Origin: Vesta saturnalis
Taxonomy: Eukaryota > Arthropoda > Insecta > Coleoptera > Lampyridae
Direction of reading: 5' to 3'
Assembly: GCA_036346205.1 (NCBI GenBank)
Contig: JARFJB010001984.1
Span: 328,501-392,500 of the forward strand
Length of the DNA: 64,000 bases
How positions within the stretch are numbered: the stretch's first letter is position 1; each line of letters starts with the position of its first letter. The translations under genes were made by a program, and so were the position numbers. Below are positions 37,756 to 49,187 of the stretch, piece after piece. Below the pieces are notes generated by a model. That model saw only the letters and a list, made by a program, of their open reading frames with translations, was not told the origin of the DNA and made no database searches.

Positions 37756-38755
37756 CAAAATTATTATCTATACTCCAGAATATTGAGAGAACAGTAACTA
37801 GAGCCTTCTCAGAAATGACCAATTTAAAAATTCTTAATAATGAGGACTTAATTGAAATTATCAATCATTTAAACTTAATATATAGTAGACCTGAATTACT
37901 TCAATTCGATGCCTTGCACACCTTTAAAATACTTGAATTCTCAAGATTTCAGATTATTTCGGTACAAAATCTAATTGCATGTATATTACATATCCCAATC
38001 CTGAATCCGTTGTCATACCAATATTCCCGAAATTATCCTATACCTGATCAGCAGAATAAAGTCATGTTTATCACCTTTTAAATATAATCTACTAAGCATG
38101 GATGGAGAAACCTGGACAGATGAAAAGTGTCGATCGATCGAAAACCAAACATTGTGCTTTGAGAAACCTCAAGTGAATAAGTGTTCCTTAAGAAATGTTA
38201 TTGATTGTGTCTTCGCCATCGTAAAAAATAGTTACAAGTTATATTGACATTTAAAAAATGGAAACATTTTATTATCAACGATTTTCACATAATTGAATAG
38301 TGTCATGGTAAATTAGAATACTTTACAATAATTAATACTGTTTTACTATCCTCCGACAAAGACTGTAAAAGCATAATCGATAAACAAACCTTTGACAATA
38401 CTTATAGTAATTTTAGTTTTAAAGATAATGTTAAACTTGTTGATTATGAGATTTATAAAGTCGTAAATTTAGACCAAAAGTATCTAAATGATTTGAAGGC
38501 TCTTAGAATCTATTTAAAACCTGTAGTGCATTTAAGTACACCTTTCGACAACATTTATTTTTATAATCTTGCCAACTATTGTTTGCATAACTATAGTTAT
38601 ATTCAGATCTAAGATATTAAATTTTATTAGAAGTACCTAAGCCACAGCAACAATTAATTCTGCTCCAAAATTTGTCCGAAGAAGTCAACAAACCCAAAAT
38701 ACACGACCCGTTAAAGAACGAGGCCGTTCTTCTTAAGGAACGAGGAATTATGTGA
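37756..38755 (+). pseudogene. Envelope-like (baculovirus F-type) gene remnant, copy 1
   Basis: Weakly conserved coding region with the layout of an errantivirus envelope protein. It shows a leucine-rich ectodomain segment followed by a block resembling the baculovirus F/errantivirus family (ACILHIPILNPL, about 37,976), a Cys-containing segment (38,140-38,250), a hydrophobic membrane-spanning segment near 38,575-38,600, and a charged cytoplasmic tail to a stop at 38,755. Frameshifts and stops (for example at 38,079) break it, and the N-terminal part including any signal peptide is missing or replaced by the preceding element. In this element class the protein would mediate membrane fusion; this copy cannot. 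Family assignment rests on position after pol and on general pattern. Confidence 0.65.
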
Positions 38756-38813
38756 ATCACATTATAGTAATAATATAAGTATTGCATCTGTATTATTATT
38801 AAGAAATGAATGA

Positions 38814-38980
38814 AACATTATGTTAGATAACGTATTAATAATTTTATCGCACTAAATTAACACGACCATAAAAACATTATCTGTCTCTAAGAATTATATC
38901 TAATGCTATTTTCTATGTAATTATGTTAACACTACATCCTCTATTCTTTAGAAATGTATTTAATGTAATTTTTAGATAAC
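38814..38980 (+). repeat. Truncated 3' LTR remnant, copy 1
   Basis: Matches 28,870-28,992 plus 30,739-30,785 of the 5' LTR (TTAGATAACGTATTAAT; AATTAACACGACCA; TCTAAGAATTATATCTAATG; GTTAACACT; TTAGAAATGTATTTAATG). Similarity stops at TTTAGATAACG, where unrelated DNA (GCGAGTTTTGACGTT) follows, so only the first part of the LTR is left. It provides the empty site for the family L insertion. Confidence 0.8.
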
Positions 38981-39048
38981 GCGAGTTTTGACGTTATAAC
39001 TGTTCTAGGTCTTTCAATAATATCGACATTATTGGAAAAAGTTTCACG

Positions 39049-39246
39049 TCAATGAATATCTGAAAATGCTTTTTCACAAGGTATTAGCCGCTGAGAATAT
39101 GTTTCCTGATAAATACGACGCGATTCTGCTGCATTTCCATTGTTACGGCCGTAGTCAAAGTGCATATCTGGCATTACGTTATTTGGCAACCCAGGCATTT
39201 TAACAGTATTAGGAAAATGTAACTTATCTCTTAAAAAACCGAGCAA
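39049..39246 (-). pseudogene. DUF4817-type mariner N-terminal fragment, copy 1
   Basis: A 65-codon open frame contains MPDMHFDYGRNNGNAAESRR then YQETYSQRLIPCEKAFSDIH, the DUF4817 helix-turn-helix signature of mariner A-C type transposases. No DDE part is nearby, so this is a fourth, heavily truncated member. It sits just beyond the broken 3' LTR. Confidence 0.7.
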
Positions 39247-40740
39247 TATTATCGCATGATACTATTAAACAAACGGTTAAATGTTAAAACAGCCATATCC
39301 TTGATCGTTCATCCAGAATAGGTGCGGTGTTTTAAATAAATAGAAATAATGACATTATTACGTATTACCAAAGTTAAGTTGCACATGAAAAAAAAATTTT
39401 TTTTTGGAACTGTGACACCCTCTATCTTTCAAACAAAGCGTTTGCGGAACTAAGTTCATATAAACTTTTTTCTTCAGAATTGTCCGTAGAATAGATCCCT
39501 TCAGTAACCCCCGAATGATCTTTTGCATTTGATTTGTTTTGAATAGTCATAAGAGTAAATAAATGAAAATGTCTGGTATGGAACAACAAAGTTCAAATTA
39601 AAAGAAATGAAATAAAATTAATAAGTTTTTTAGTACATTCAAAACGAAAATAGGTAACATTATAAAAACAAAGACAATAATCTATGTCAGATGGACGTTT
39701 AAACCTTCATGTCAGAGGTTAATAGGCATCTAGATGCTATCTTAAAAAAAAGTTACAACGCCGTCCGTTTATATAAAATATTGTAACGGGCTCAAACGGC
39801 ATCAGAACACCGCACAGGCAAATAAACGCGGGGACCGACTAGTTCGTCATGGATGTTACTAAATGTTGCAGTTACGTTAATCGTAATAGTGAATAAGAGG
39901 ACGCCACCCTGTCTTTTTTCGAGTAAAATGTACGCAAACAAAACGTGTGCACTAGCATAAAACAGGGAAAAATACGTGAACCTACCTTTTGCGCCACCTA
40001 CGGTTCGGACTACTCGCTAATTCCCTAGGGTAAATCTGAAACGTAATACAAAAGATCACAGTATAGCTCTTACTTTTCGGCTGAGCTTTACATAATTTTT
40101 ATAGTCACCCTTCGATGTTGTTACTAAACAGAAATAATTGAGTCACCTAAAGATTGCAATCAGAATTAAATAAGTTTTTATTTCAAATAGAACTTTCACC
40201 ATCCTTATCTTATCCTTATCATAAAACACTCAAATTAGAATGTGATAATCAGCAAAACTAAATTGTCAAGCAAGAACACAAAATGAAAGAATACTAAGAT
40301 TAACACCCTTTCAGCATCAGTAATCTGATTCTTTACAAAGGAAGTCCAACGCTTAAAACAAACTCAATAATTAACTTTAACAAATGTGTATTGTATTCGT
40401 TTAAATAATAGTCCACGCATACAACCAATTTCTAATCAACAATATAATATACAAACTTTAATATTCCTTTCTTTCTTCTCTACAAAAGCGCTTTCAAGAG
40501 CTAAAGATAATGTGGTACATGTCATTTCTTAATTATTAACTTCTTAAGAAGAAAAAAACACTAAAACCAAATGAGCACGACGTCACCAGTAACTAGCATA
40601 GAAAGAAAAGAAGTTTAATAGCAAATGATTTACCACTTGAATAGTTTTAGCATACACGCAAGAATAGATTCAGTCACGAGTTGTTCAAGGCTTTAGTACT
40701 CGACCTCCCCAGGTGGTACTGTCGTTGGCCGCTCTTCACT

Positions 40741-41598
40741 GTAAGTGTTTTACCTGATAAACTTAAAACAGATTTGGAGTAGAATAACGGCACAACCTCA
40801 TTAGGAATAATTTTAAAATAACTCGGTTTCAGCGGATAAAATATTACCGAGAATTAAAACGCCCCATTGTGTACATGCGTTAAACATATGTTCGTAGTTG
40901 ACTACGTTTCAAGAGGACCGCGAATGATGGTAGTACATGCGGGTGACGAAATGGATTTCTGGACAACTGTATGCTGGTATTTAAAGTAGAAGTGAAAGGT
41001 GTTGATTATCATTGACGATATAGACTCGGCAAATTATGAAAAATGGTTACAGCAGAAGTTTTTGCCGAATCTGCCACCGAATTCTTTAATAGTAATAGAC
41101 AATGCACCTTACCACAACGTTCAAGTTGATCGAGCTCCAACCGGAAATTCCAAAAAATAAGGAAATGTTGAAGTGGTTGTCGGAAAAAGGTTCACCGTTT
41201 ACTCCAGAAATGCTCAAACCGCAGTTGTACGAAATTATTAAACAACATAAAAAGCAATATACGACTTATAAATTTGATGCCTTATTAACTAAAAAAAATG
41301 AAATGGTACGTTTAGGCTTCCTCTTTATTACCCCGATTTAAATACGATTGAATTAATATGGACACAAATAAAAGTAATGTTGCGAAAAGAAACGTAACAT
41401 TTAATTGCAACGACGTACAGTGTTTATTAGAAGAAGAAATTTTATGTCACCCAGAATCATTGACAAAACTGTTGTAAAAAAGTGATTGAGACTGAAAACA
41501 ATTCCATAAATACTAACATTTTCTTGAGACTCACGCGGATCGTATTACTATACAATCAGGGGAAGATAGCAGCTCAGACGAGGAATTAAGTGATTAAT
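40741..41598 (+). pseudogene. DDE_3-type transposase, N-terminally truncated, copy 1
   Basis: Readable from about 40,790. SRGPRMMVVHAG and MDFWTTVCWYL-like sequence (about 40,910-40,990) correspond to the GKRxIIVHAG region. Next come ANYEKWLQQKFLPNLPPNSL, the second catalytic Asp in VIDNAPYHNVQVDRAP (about 41,093), PFTPEMLKPQLYEIIKQHKK (about 41,198), and the catalytic Glu region YPDLNTIELIWTQIK (about 41,330). It ends in an acidic tail (SDEELSD) at 41,598. The N-terminal domain and first Asp are missing. Same family as 9.4-10.7 kb. Confidence 0.85.
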
Positions 41599-42093
41599 TA
41601 ACTAAGTGTATAAATGTTAGTAATGTAAATATACGGACTATAATTACGAATAAATTAATTTGAAAGCAAATTTGGAATCAGATTTCGCGCAATAATAGTT
41701 GTGGAATGTTGTTTGTGTTATAAAGAGCAATTTTCCAAAGCATTAAGTAATCAACACTCATTAATATAATACAATTTAAAACATAACGTAATTTTTTCAC
41801 GAATCAAATTAATATTTTGTATACCTACTACGCCACTGAAATCTCCAGATTGCCGCGCTTACAATATTCAAAATAGGAAAAGTGTGCATTCGACCTTCAA
41901 ACATTCTTTCTCTGTGAGGACAGTACTGATAACTATCCACAATCACAAGTTCATTAAACCACTCTTTTAATTATTTAACGTTTAACAAAGCCGTTCTCGG
42001 TGATCTTTTGCTTGAATAAATGATGCCTAAACAAGCTCGCGAAAACCGCATCTCGATATCTTGTTCCTAACCTAAAATATCGGCCAAAAAAAA

Positions 42094-43794
42094 CTTTATA
42101 CGAAAATCCCTCAAATTTTTATTTTTTTTTTAACTATATTTTTCTGGAATTGTTTCTATGATATAAGTTGTGGCCCTAAAAAGGACCCATTTAAAGGAGG
42201 AAGGTTTTTAATGCCCCGTAAATGCTCGAAATGCTGACCATCACCCTCTATGCATTGCTGAAGCCTCTCATGACTAGACAAAACTGCAGCTTCAATTTCG
42301 GCTCTCGGTATGTTACATATTGCGTTACAAATCCGGATTTTCATATCTTCTCTAGTGGTAGGTTGAGTCCGATTCATGATGTCCTTTTAGCGCCCCCATA
42401 AATAAAAATCGAGGCAAGTTAAGTCTGGCGATCGCGGAGGCTATGGAAACAGACTTCCTTTTCCAATCCACCGCTGTTGAAATACTGCATTAATATGCTC
42501 TCGCACATTAATAGCAAAATGTGCTAGGCAACCATCCAACTGCAAAAACAATGTTTGCCTTGTCTCCAGAGGCACATCTTCCAACAACAACGGTAATTGA
42601 TTGGCCAAAAGTCAAGAAATACATTGCCATTTAGGGTTGCTCGAAAAATATGGCCCAATAATTCTGCCTCCCAGTATGCCACACCATACATTTAAACTCC
42701 AACGTCCTTGGCGCTGAACCTCACGCAACCAATGGGGATTTTCTGCAGACCAATAATGCATATTGTGCAGATTGACTCTCCTGTCACTACTGAAGGTGGC
42801 TTCATCGGTCCAAAGAATTTGAAATGTCTAACATGCAGTGGCAATAGTCTAACCTTCGATCAAAATCTTCCTCTTTCAAGGCCTAATGCAAAACGACATG
42901 ATATGGGTGCATTCTTAAAGTAATTAAAAAAAGTTTAAACGAATACCTATATACTTTGATGGCCATTAGAACTTACCTATGGTCCTTCAAAATATTTTGA
43001 ACCATTGTCCGTGATATGACCAACTCAGTGGATAATGCTCTTGTGCTAACATGAGGATTTCTTTCAATATAGCCCAGTACACGGTTAAAATTTTCTTGTG
43101 TTCTTCCAATTCTTTGCCGTTGAAACGTAGGCCGAAAACTACCATTGGCTCGTAAGCTCGCCACTAATCGGGAAAAACTCTACATCGCAAGGACGCCGAT
43201 TTGGATATCGAGCCGCGTAAACTCTTTAGCTACTGCGGCATTCTGAAGACATTCAAAATAAACCGCAAGCATATCAACAGCTTCATTATTCATAAAATGC
43301 ATTTTGAAAGCACAAAAATTGCTCAAAGTAACGCGAACGTATTGACAACTATTGACAATTTGAGGATTATGTATGTTTTGTTTAGGTATCATTTTGCCTG
43401 CTTCTGTTATTTGTATTTTTCGTATATATCCATAGTGAATATGCATTTAAACAAACAAAAAATAGGCCTTTCGCATAACTTTTAGCATTGCTTACCTGCC
43501 CGTAGTAATTTCAAAAAGGGTGATTTTATTAAGGTGTATAAATTTACAAACATTTAAAATCGCAATTTCTAGGTAACCTATTCGGAGCCGAAATTCAAGC
43601 TGCAGTTTTGTCGACCCATAAGAGGCCTCAGCAATGCACAGAGTGATCGTCAGCATTTCGAGCATTTACGAGGGAATTAAAAACCTTCCTCCTTTAAATC
43701 GGTCCTTTTTCGGTCCACAACTTACATAATACAAACAATTCCAGAAAAATATAGTTAAAAAAAAAATAAAAATTTAAGGGATTTTCGTATAAAG
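42094..43794 (-). mobile_element. Mariner B (DUF4817 type) with long inverted ends
   Basis: The outer ends are CTTTATACGAAAATCCCT at 42,094 and its inverse ending at 43,794. The arms are about 220-235 bp each. The left arm contains the 3' coding end of the transposase (minus strand), and the right arm contains an inverted extra copy of that segment, including CGAAATT-AAGCTGCAGTTTTGTC and AAAACCTTCCTCCTTTAAAT. Same architecture as mariners A and C. It lies exactly between the two copies of the 5-kb duplication (75 bp and 41 bp away). Confidence 0.82.
42156..43302 (-). pseudogene. Mariner B transposase (DUF4817 plus DDE), decayed
   Basis: From ATG at 43,302: MHFMNNEAVDMLAVYFECLQ then NAAVA, followed after a shift by SFSRLVASLRANGSF (DUF4817). 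Next are RNPHVSTRALSTELVISRTM then VQNILKDHR (second helix-turn-helix, about 43,050), a degraded first-Asp region (about 42,795), LDGCLAHFAINVREHI (second Asp, about 42,535), and RSPDLTCLDFYLWG (third Asp, about 42,420). The C-terminal block TTREDMKIRICNAICNIPRA leads to a stop at 42,156. Stops and frameshifts are concentrated at 42,960-42,600. The final roughly 60 codons lie inside the inverted arm. Confidence 0.86.
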
Positions 43795-44344
43795 ATATTT
43801 AGATACTTGTTCATGAAAAAAATTCATACCAATGCATTTAATTTTTTTGCGAAAATTAACCGTTTCTGTCGGAATGTCGAACAAAGCCCTCTAGCGACGA
43901 TATGTGAAACTAACAAAACTTCGAATATTATAACATTTGTAGCTCAAGAAAAGCTCTTTTCAACGCGTCCAAGTCTGTTAAAATCGGATTAGCCGTTTCG
44001 AAGATACGGGGGGTGATTTAAGGAAACCTTTGAATACCCTCCCCCCCCCACCACCACCTTATTTCTATAGATACGTCAAACAGTGCCAAACAAAAAAAGT
44101 TCAGATTATCCTCGACTTCAATGATCAGTTATTTTTTATTAGGTTAGTATAGCAGAATTCACAGAAACATCACTTTTTTAGATTCAAGATTGCAGTTACG
44201 CTCCCTAACGGCCATTCCAGAAACATGAAAATATTTTCCAGGTTTTTGTATTGGCCGTTTTAGTAATAACCTTTTTCCCGGAAGCCTCTACGATATATAG
44301 TTTCGTAGATACAGTACCTCGCATTCTTAGTTGGCCACCCTGTA

Positions 44345-45340
44345 CAAAATTATTATCTATACTCCAGAATATTGAGAGAACAGTAACTATAGCCTTCTCA
44401 GAAATGACCAATTTAAATATTCTTAATAATGAGGACTTAATTCAAATTATCAATCATTTAAAATTAATATATATTAGACCTGAATTACTTCAATTCGATG
44501 CCTTGCACACCTTTAAAATACTTGAATTCTCAAGATTTCAGATTATTTCGGTACAAAATCTAATTGCATGTATATTACATATCCCAATCCTGAATCCGTT
44601 GTCATACCAATATTCCCGAAATTATCCTATACCGGATCAGCAGAATAAAGTCATGTTTATCACCTTTTAAATATAATCTACTAAGCATGGATGGAGAAAG
44701 CTGGACAGATGAAAAGTGTCGATCGATCGAAAACCAAACATTGTGCTTTGAGAAACCTCAAGTGAATAAGTGTTCCTTAAGAAATGTTAGTGATTGTGTT
44801 TTCGCCATCGTAAATAATAGTTACAAGTTATACTCACATTTAAAAAATGGAAACATTTTATTATCAACGATTTTCACATAATTGAATAGTGTCATGGTAA
44901 ATTAGAATACTTTACAATAATTAATACTGTTTTACTATCCTCCGAAAAAGACTGTAAAATCATAATCGATAAACAAACCTTTGACAATACTTATAGTAAT
45001 TTTAGTTTTAAATATAATGTTAAACTTGTTAATTATGAGATTTATAAAGTCGTAAATTTAGACCAAAAGTATCTAGATGATTTGAAGGCTTTTAGAATCT
45101 GTTTAAAACCTGTAGTGCATTTAAGTACACCTTTCGACAACATTTATTTTTATAACCTTGCCAACTATTGTTTGCATAACTATAGTTATATTCAGATCTA
45201 AGATATTAAATTTTATTAGAAGTAAGCCACAGCAACAATTAATTCTGCTCCAAAATTTGTCCGAAGAAGTCAACAAACCTGAAATACACGACCCGCTAAA
45301 GAACGAGGCCGTTCTTCTTAAGGAACGAGGAATTATGTGA
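44345..45340 (+). pseudogene. Envelope-like gene remnant, copy 2
   Basis: Duplicate of the env remnant at 37,756-38,755, differing by scattered substitutions and a few small indels, and sharing its stop after the first 139-codon frame (44,251-44,670). The C-terminal hydrophobic segment plus charged tail is open as one 60-codon frame here (45,158-45,340), because a small deletion restored the phase that is broken in copy 1. Without pol or an intact N-terminus it is not expected to be functional. Confidence 0.65.
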
Positions 45341-45398
45341 ATCACATTATAGTAATAATATAAGTATTGCATCTGTATTATTATTAAGAAATGAATCT

Positions 45399-45565
45399 AA
45401 CATTATGTTAGATAACGTATTAATAATTTTATCTTACTAAATTAACACGACCATAAAAACATTATCTGTCTCTAAGAATTATATCTAATGCTATTTTCCA
45501 TGTAATTATGTTAACACTACATCCTCTATTCTTTAGAAATGTATTTAATGTAATTTTTAGATAAC
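45399..45565 (+). repeat. Truncated LTR remnant, copy 2
   Basis: Duplicate of 38,814-38,980 with the same truncation point after TTTAGATAACGCGA. This shows that the LTR was already broken before the duplication. Confidence 0.8.
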
Positions 45566-45645
45566 GCGAATTTTGACGTTCTAACTGTTCTAGGTCTTTC
45601 AATAATATCGACATTATTGGAAAAAGTTTCACGTCAATGAATATC

Positions 45646-45835
45646 TGAAAATGCTTTTTAACAAGGTATTAGCCGCTGAGAATATGTTTCCTGATAAATA
45701 CGACGCGATTCTGCTGCATTTCCATTGTTACGGCCGTAGTCAAAGTGCATATCTGGCATTACATTATTTGGCAACCCAGGCATTTTAACAGTATTAGGAA
45801 AATGTAATTTATCTCTTAAAAAACCGAGCAATATT
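45646..45835 (-). pseudogene. DUF4817-type mariner N-terminal fragment, copy 2
   Basis: Duplicate of 39,049-39,246 with the same YGRNNGNAAE and YQETYSQRLIP signature and a few substitutions. The initiating frame is slightly shorter here. Confidence 0.68.
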
Positions 45836-47972
45836 ATCGCATGATACTATTAAACAAACGGTTAACTGTTAAAACAGCCATATCCTTGATCGTTCATCCA
45901 GAATAGGTGCGGTGTTTTAAATAAATAGAAATAATGATATTATTACGTATTACCAAAGTTAAGTCGCACATGAAAAAAAAAATTTTTTTGGAATTGTAAC
46001 ACCCTCTATCTTTCAAACAAAGCGTTTGCGGAACTATGTTCATATAAACTTTTTTCTTCAGAATTGTCCGTAGAATAGATCCCTTCAGTAACCCCCGAAT
46101 GATCTTTTGCATTTGATTTGTTTTGAATAGTCATAAGAGTAAATAAATGAAAATGTCTGGTATGGAACAACAAAGTCCAAATTAAAAGAAATGAAATAAA
46201 ATTAATAAGTTTTTTAGTACATTCAAAACGAAAATAGGCAACATTATAAAAACAAAGACAATAATCTATGTCAGATGGACGTTTAAACCTTCATGTCAGA
46301 GGTTAATAGGCATCTAGATGCTATCTTAAAAAAAAGTTACAACGCCGTCCGTTTCTATAAAATATTGTAACTAAACAAATAAACGCAGGCACCGACTAGT
46401 TCGTCATGGATGTTACTAAATGTTGCAGTTACGTTAATCGTAATAGTGAATAAGAGGACGCCACCCTGTCTTTTTTCGAGTAAAATGTACGCAAACAAAA
46501 CGTGTGCACTAGCATAAAACAGGGAAAAATACGTGAACCTACCTTTTGCGCCACCTACGGTTCGGACTACTCGCTAATTCCCTAGGGTGAATCTGAAACG
46601 TAATACTCCAAAAGATCACAGTATAGCTCTTACTTTTCGGCTGAGCTTTACATAATTTTTATAGTCACCCTTCGATGTTGTAACTAAACAGAAATAATTG
46701 AATCACCTAAAGATTTCAATCAGAATTAAATAAGTTTTTATTTCAAATAGAACTTTCACCATCCTTATCTTATCCTTATCATAAAACACGCAAATTAGAA
46801 TGTGATAATCAGCAAAGCTAAATTGTCAAGGAAGAACACAAAATGAAAGAATACTAAGATTAACACCCTTTCAGCATCAGTAATCTGATTCTTTACAAAG
46901 GAAGTCTAACGCTTAAAACAAACTCAAGAATTAACTTTAACAAATGTGTATTGTATTCATTTAAATAATAGTCCACGCATACAACCAATTTCTACTCAAC
47001 AATATAATCTACAAACTTTAATATTCCTTTCTTTCTTCTCTACAAAAGCGCTTTCAAGAGCAAAATGTCATTTCTTAATTATTAACTTCTTAAGAAAAAA
47101 AACACTAAAACCAAATGAGCACGGCGTCACCAGTAACTAGCATAGAAAGAAAAGAAGTTTAATAGCAAATGATTTACCACTTGAATAGTTTTAGCATACA
47201 CAAACATGCAAGAATAGATTCAGTCACGAGTTGTTCAAGGCTTTAGTACTCGACCTCCCCAGGTGGTACTGTCGTTGGCCGCTCTTCACCAAGTGTAGTC
47301 CTCATAATATTCACTATTCTACTACCGAAAACTGATGGTCGGAAACATTTGACGTCAACGAAGCTCTACGTAATTTCTTAAAGAAATAAGCCACTTGCGA
47401 TAATCTGAGCTACTGTACTCATCGCACAATTGTGTGTTTTGATAGCTTTGAATTACATACGCTGGCGGCGCGAATTATAGCTGAAAGATTTTTGGCATAT
47501 TAAACAAATTGAGATATTATAAATTGTATTTTATATTAACCATGGTTGATCAATTAACACAATTTGAAAAATTACCCTTTGTAACACAATCAACATTCGG
47601 AATTATTATTGTTTCCCAACTTGATTGATTTCTAATTACACCAATTACGATCGTAATGTAATAACTAGTTTAAAGTAAAAACTAGACTATTATGATCATC
47701 AGCTCTACCTTACGCCAACGCGGACAAATAACCCGTAGCAGTATACAATGTGTATTATTATTTTAGAATTGTTAATCTTTCGCATACTTAGAAAGAACTT
47801 AAGGAAATGACATATGTGGCAGATAAAGCATTTTGTCCAAAATAATTAAGGAAGGCGAAGCTATCATAGAAGAAGGAAAATCTCAATTTTCCTGGAAAAA
47901 AAACGTCCTCATGAAAAACAGTTTTCTGAAACTTTATTTATAACTTTTACAAAATGGAGGGTACTTAGATGA

Positions 47973-48765
47973 CTGTAAGTGTTTTACCTGATAAACTTAA
48001 AACAGATTTGAATAGAGAGCACATAGAGTGGAATAGCGGCACAACCTCATTAGGAATAATTTTAAAAGAACTGGGTCTCAGCGGATAAAATATTACCGAG
48101 AATTAAAACGCCCCATTGAGTACATGCGTTAAACATATGTTCGTAGTTGACTACGTTTCAAGAGGACCGCGAATGATTGTTGTACATACGGGTGGCAAAA
48201 TGGATTTCTGGACAACTGTATGTTGGTATTTAAGGTAGAAGTGAAAGGTGGTGATTATCATTGACGATATAGACTCGGCAAATTATGAAAACTGGTTACA
48301 GCAGAAGCTTTTGCTGAATCTGGAACCAAATTCTTTATTAGTAATAGACAATCGCCTTACCATAACGTTCAAGTTAATCGAGCTCCAACCAGAAATTTCA
48401 AAAAATGAGGAAATGGTGAAGTGGTTATCGGAAAAAGGTTCACCGTTTACTCCAGAATTAACTAAAAAAAATGACATGGTACGTTTAGGCTTCCCCTTTA
48501 TTGCCCCGATGTAAATACGATTGAATTAATATGGACACAAATAAAAGTAATGTTGCGGAAAGAAACGTAACATTTAATTGCAACGACGTAAAGTGTTTAT
48601 AAGAAGAAGAAATTTTATGTTACCCAGAATCATTGACGAAACTGTTTTAAAAAGTGATTGAGAATAAAACAATTCGATAAATACTAACATTTTCTTGAGA
48701 CTCACACGGATCGTATTATTATACATTCAGGGAAGATATCAGCTCAGACGAGGAATTAAGTGATT
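47973..48765 (+). pseudogene. DDE_3-type transposase, N-terminally truncated, copy 2
   Basis: Duplicate of 40,741-41,598. SGTTSLGIILKELGLSG (about 48,035), GPRMIVVHTGG (about 48,168), ANYENWLQQKLLLNLEPNSL and the second-Asp block (VIDN, with the following ALPYH disrupted) are visible. Compared with copy 1 it lacks about 80 bp after FTPE (about 48,458) but keeps 16 bp near 48,013 (ATAGAGAGCACATAG) missing in copy 1. The Glu region and acidic tail follow to 48,765. Confidence 0.83.
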
Positions 48766-49187
48766 AATTAATTAATTGTATAAATGTTAGTAATGTAAAT
48801 ATACGGACTATAATTACGAATAAATCAATTTGAAAGCAAATTTGGAATCAGATTTCGCGCAATAATAGTTGTGGAATGTTTCTGTGTTATAAAGAGCAAT
48901 TTTCCAAAGCATTAAGTGATCAACACTCATTAATATAATGCAATTTATAACATAACGTAATCTTTTCACAAATCAAATTAATATTTTGTATACCTACTAC
49001 GCCAGTGAAATCTCCAGATTGCCGCGCTTACATTGTTTAAAATGGGAAAAATGTGCATTCGACCTTCAAACATTCTTTCTCTGTGAGGACAGTACTGGTG
49101 ACCATCCACAATCACGAGTTCATTAAACCACTCTTTTAATTATTTAACGTTTAACAAAGCCGTTCTCGGTGATCTTTCGCTTGAGCG

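Larger units (their letters stand above)
28868..38980 (+). mobile_element. Decayed errantivirus-like (Gypsy-type, env-bearing) LTR element
   Basis: The order is LTR remnant (28,868-28,992 and 30,739-about 31,000), leader, gag, pol (protease, RT, RNase H, integrase), env, and a truncated 3' LTR (38,814-38,980). This gene order is that of insect errantiviruses. The two LTR pieces share GTTAACACT and TTAGAAATGTATTTAATG. The 5' LTR also contains a second diverged tandem unit (from 30,780) that the 3' copy lacks. All genes carry stops and frameshifts. Nested insertions are a solo-LTR-like element in the 5' LTR, mariner D in gag, and a short element end before env. The env and 3' LTR part is duplicated at 44-45.6 kb. 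Confidence 0.8.
37286..42018 (+). repeat. About 4.7-kb duplicated block, copy 1
   Basis: Nearly identical to 43,836-49,187, in the same orientation. The similarity begins at TAATTTTTTTGCGAAAATTA in both copies and ends at CGGTGATCTTTTGCTTGA / CGGTGATCTTTCGCTTGA. The content is a short element end, env, truncated LTR, a DUF4817-type fragment and a DDE_3-type transposase fragment. Differences are scattered substitutions, small indels (for example about 28 extra bases at 39,790, GGGCTCAAACGGCATC...), and one 680-bp block present only in copy 2. Both copies share the same env stops, so the duplication followed decay. Confidence 0.93.
43836..49187 (+). repeat. About 5.35-kb duplicated block, copy 2
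   Basis: Second copy of 37,286-42,018 (see copy 1 for boundaries). It contains 680 bp (47,289-47,972) absent from copy 1. At that point copy 1 reads GCTCTTCACTGTAAGTG and copy 2 reads GCTCTTCACCAAGTG...GATGACTGTAAGTG, consistent with a deletion in copy 1 at a short ACT/CAC homology. Copy 2 has no pol in front of it; mariner B precedes it. Within copy 2 the range 43,836-44,344 repeats the short element end that precedes env. Confidence 0.93.

Noticed and set aside
28868..38980. An intact LTR pair usable for dating the retroelement
   Set aside because: The 5' LTR is split by an insertion and the 3' LTR is truncated after about 170 bp, so the true ends are not defined.
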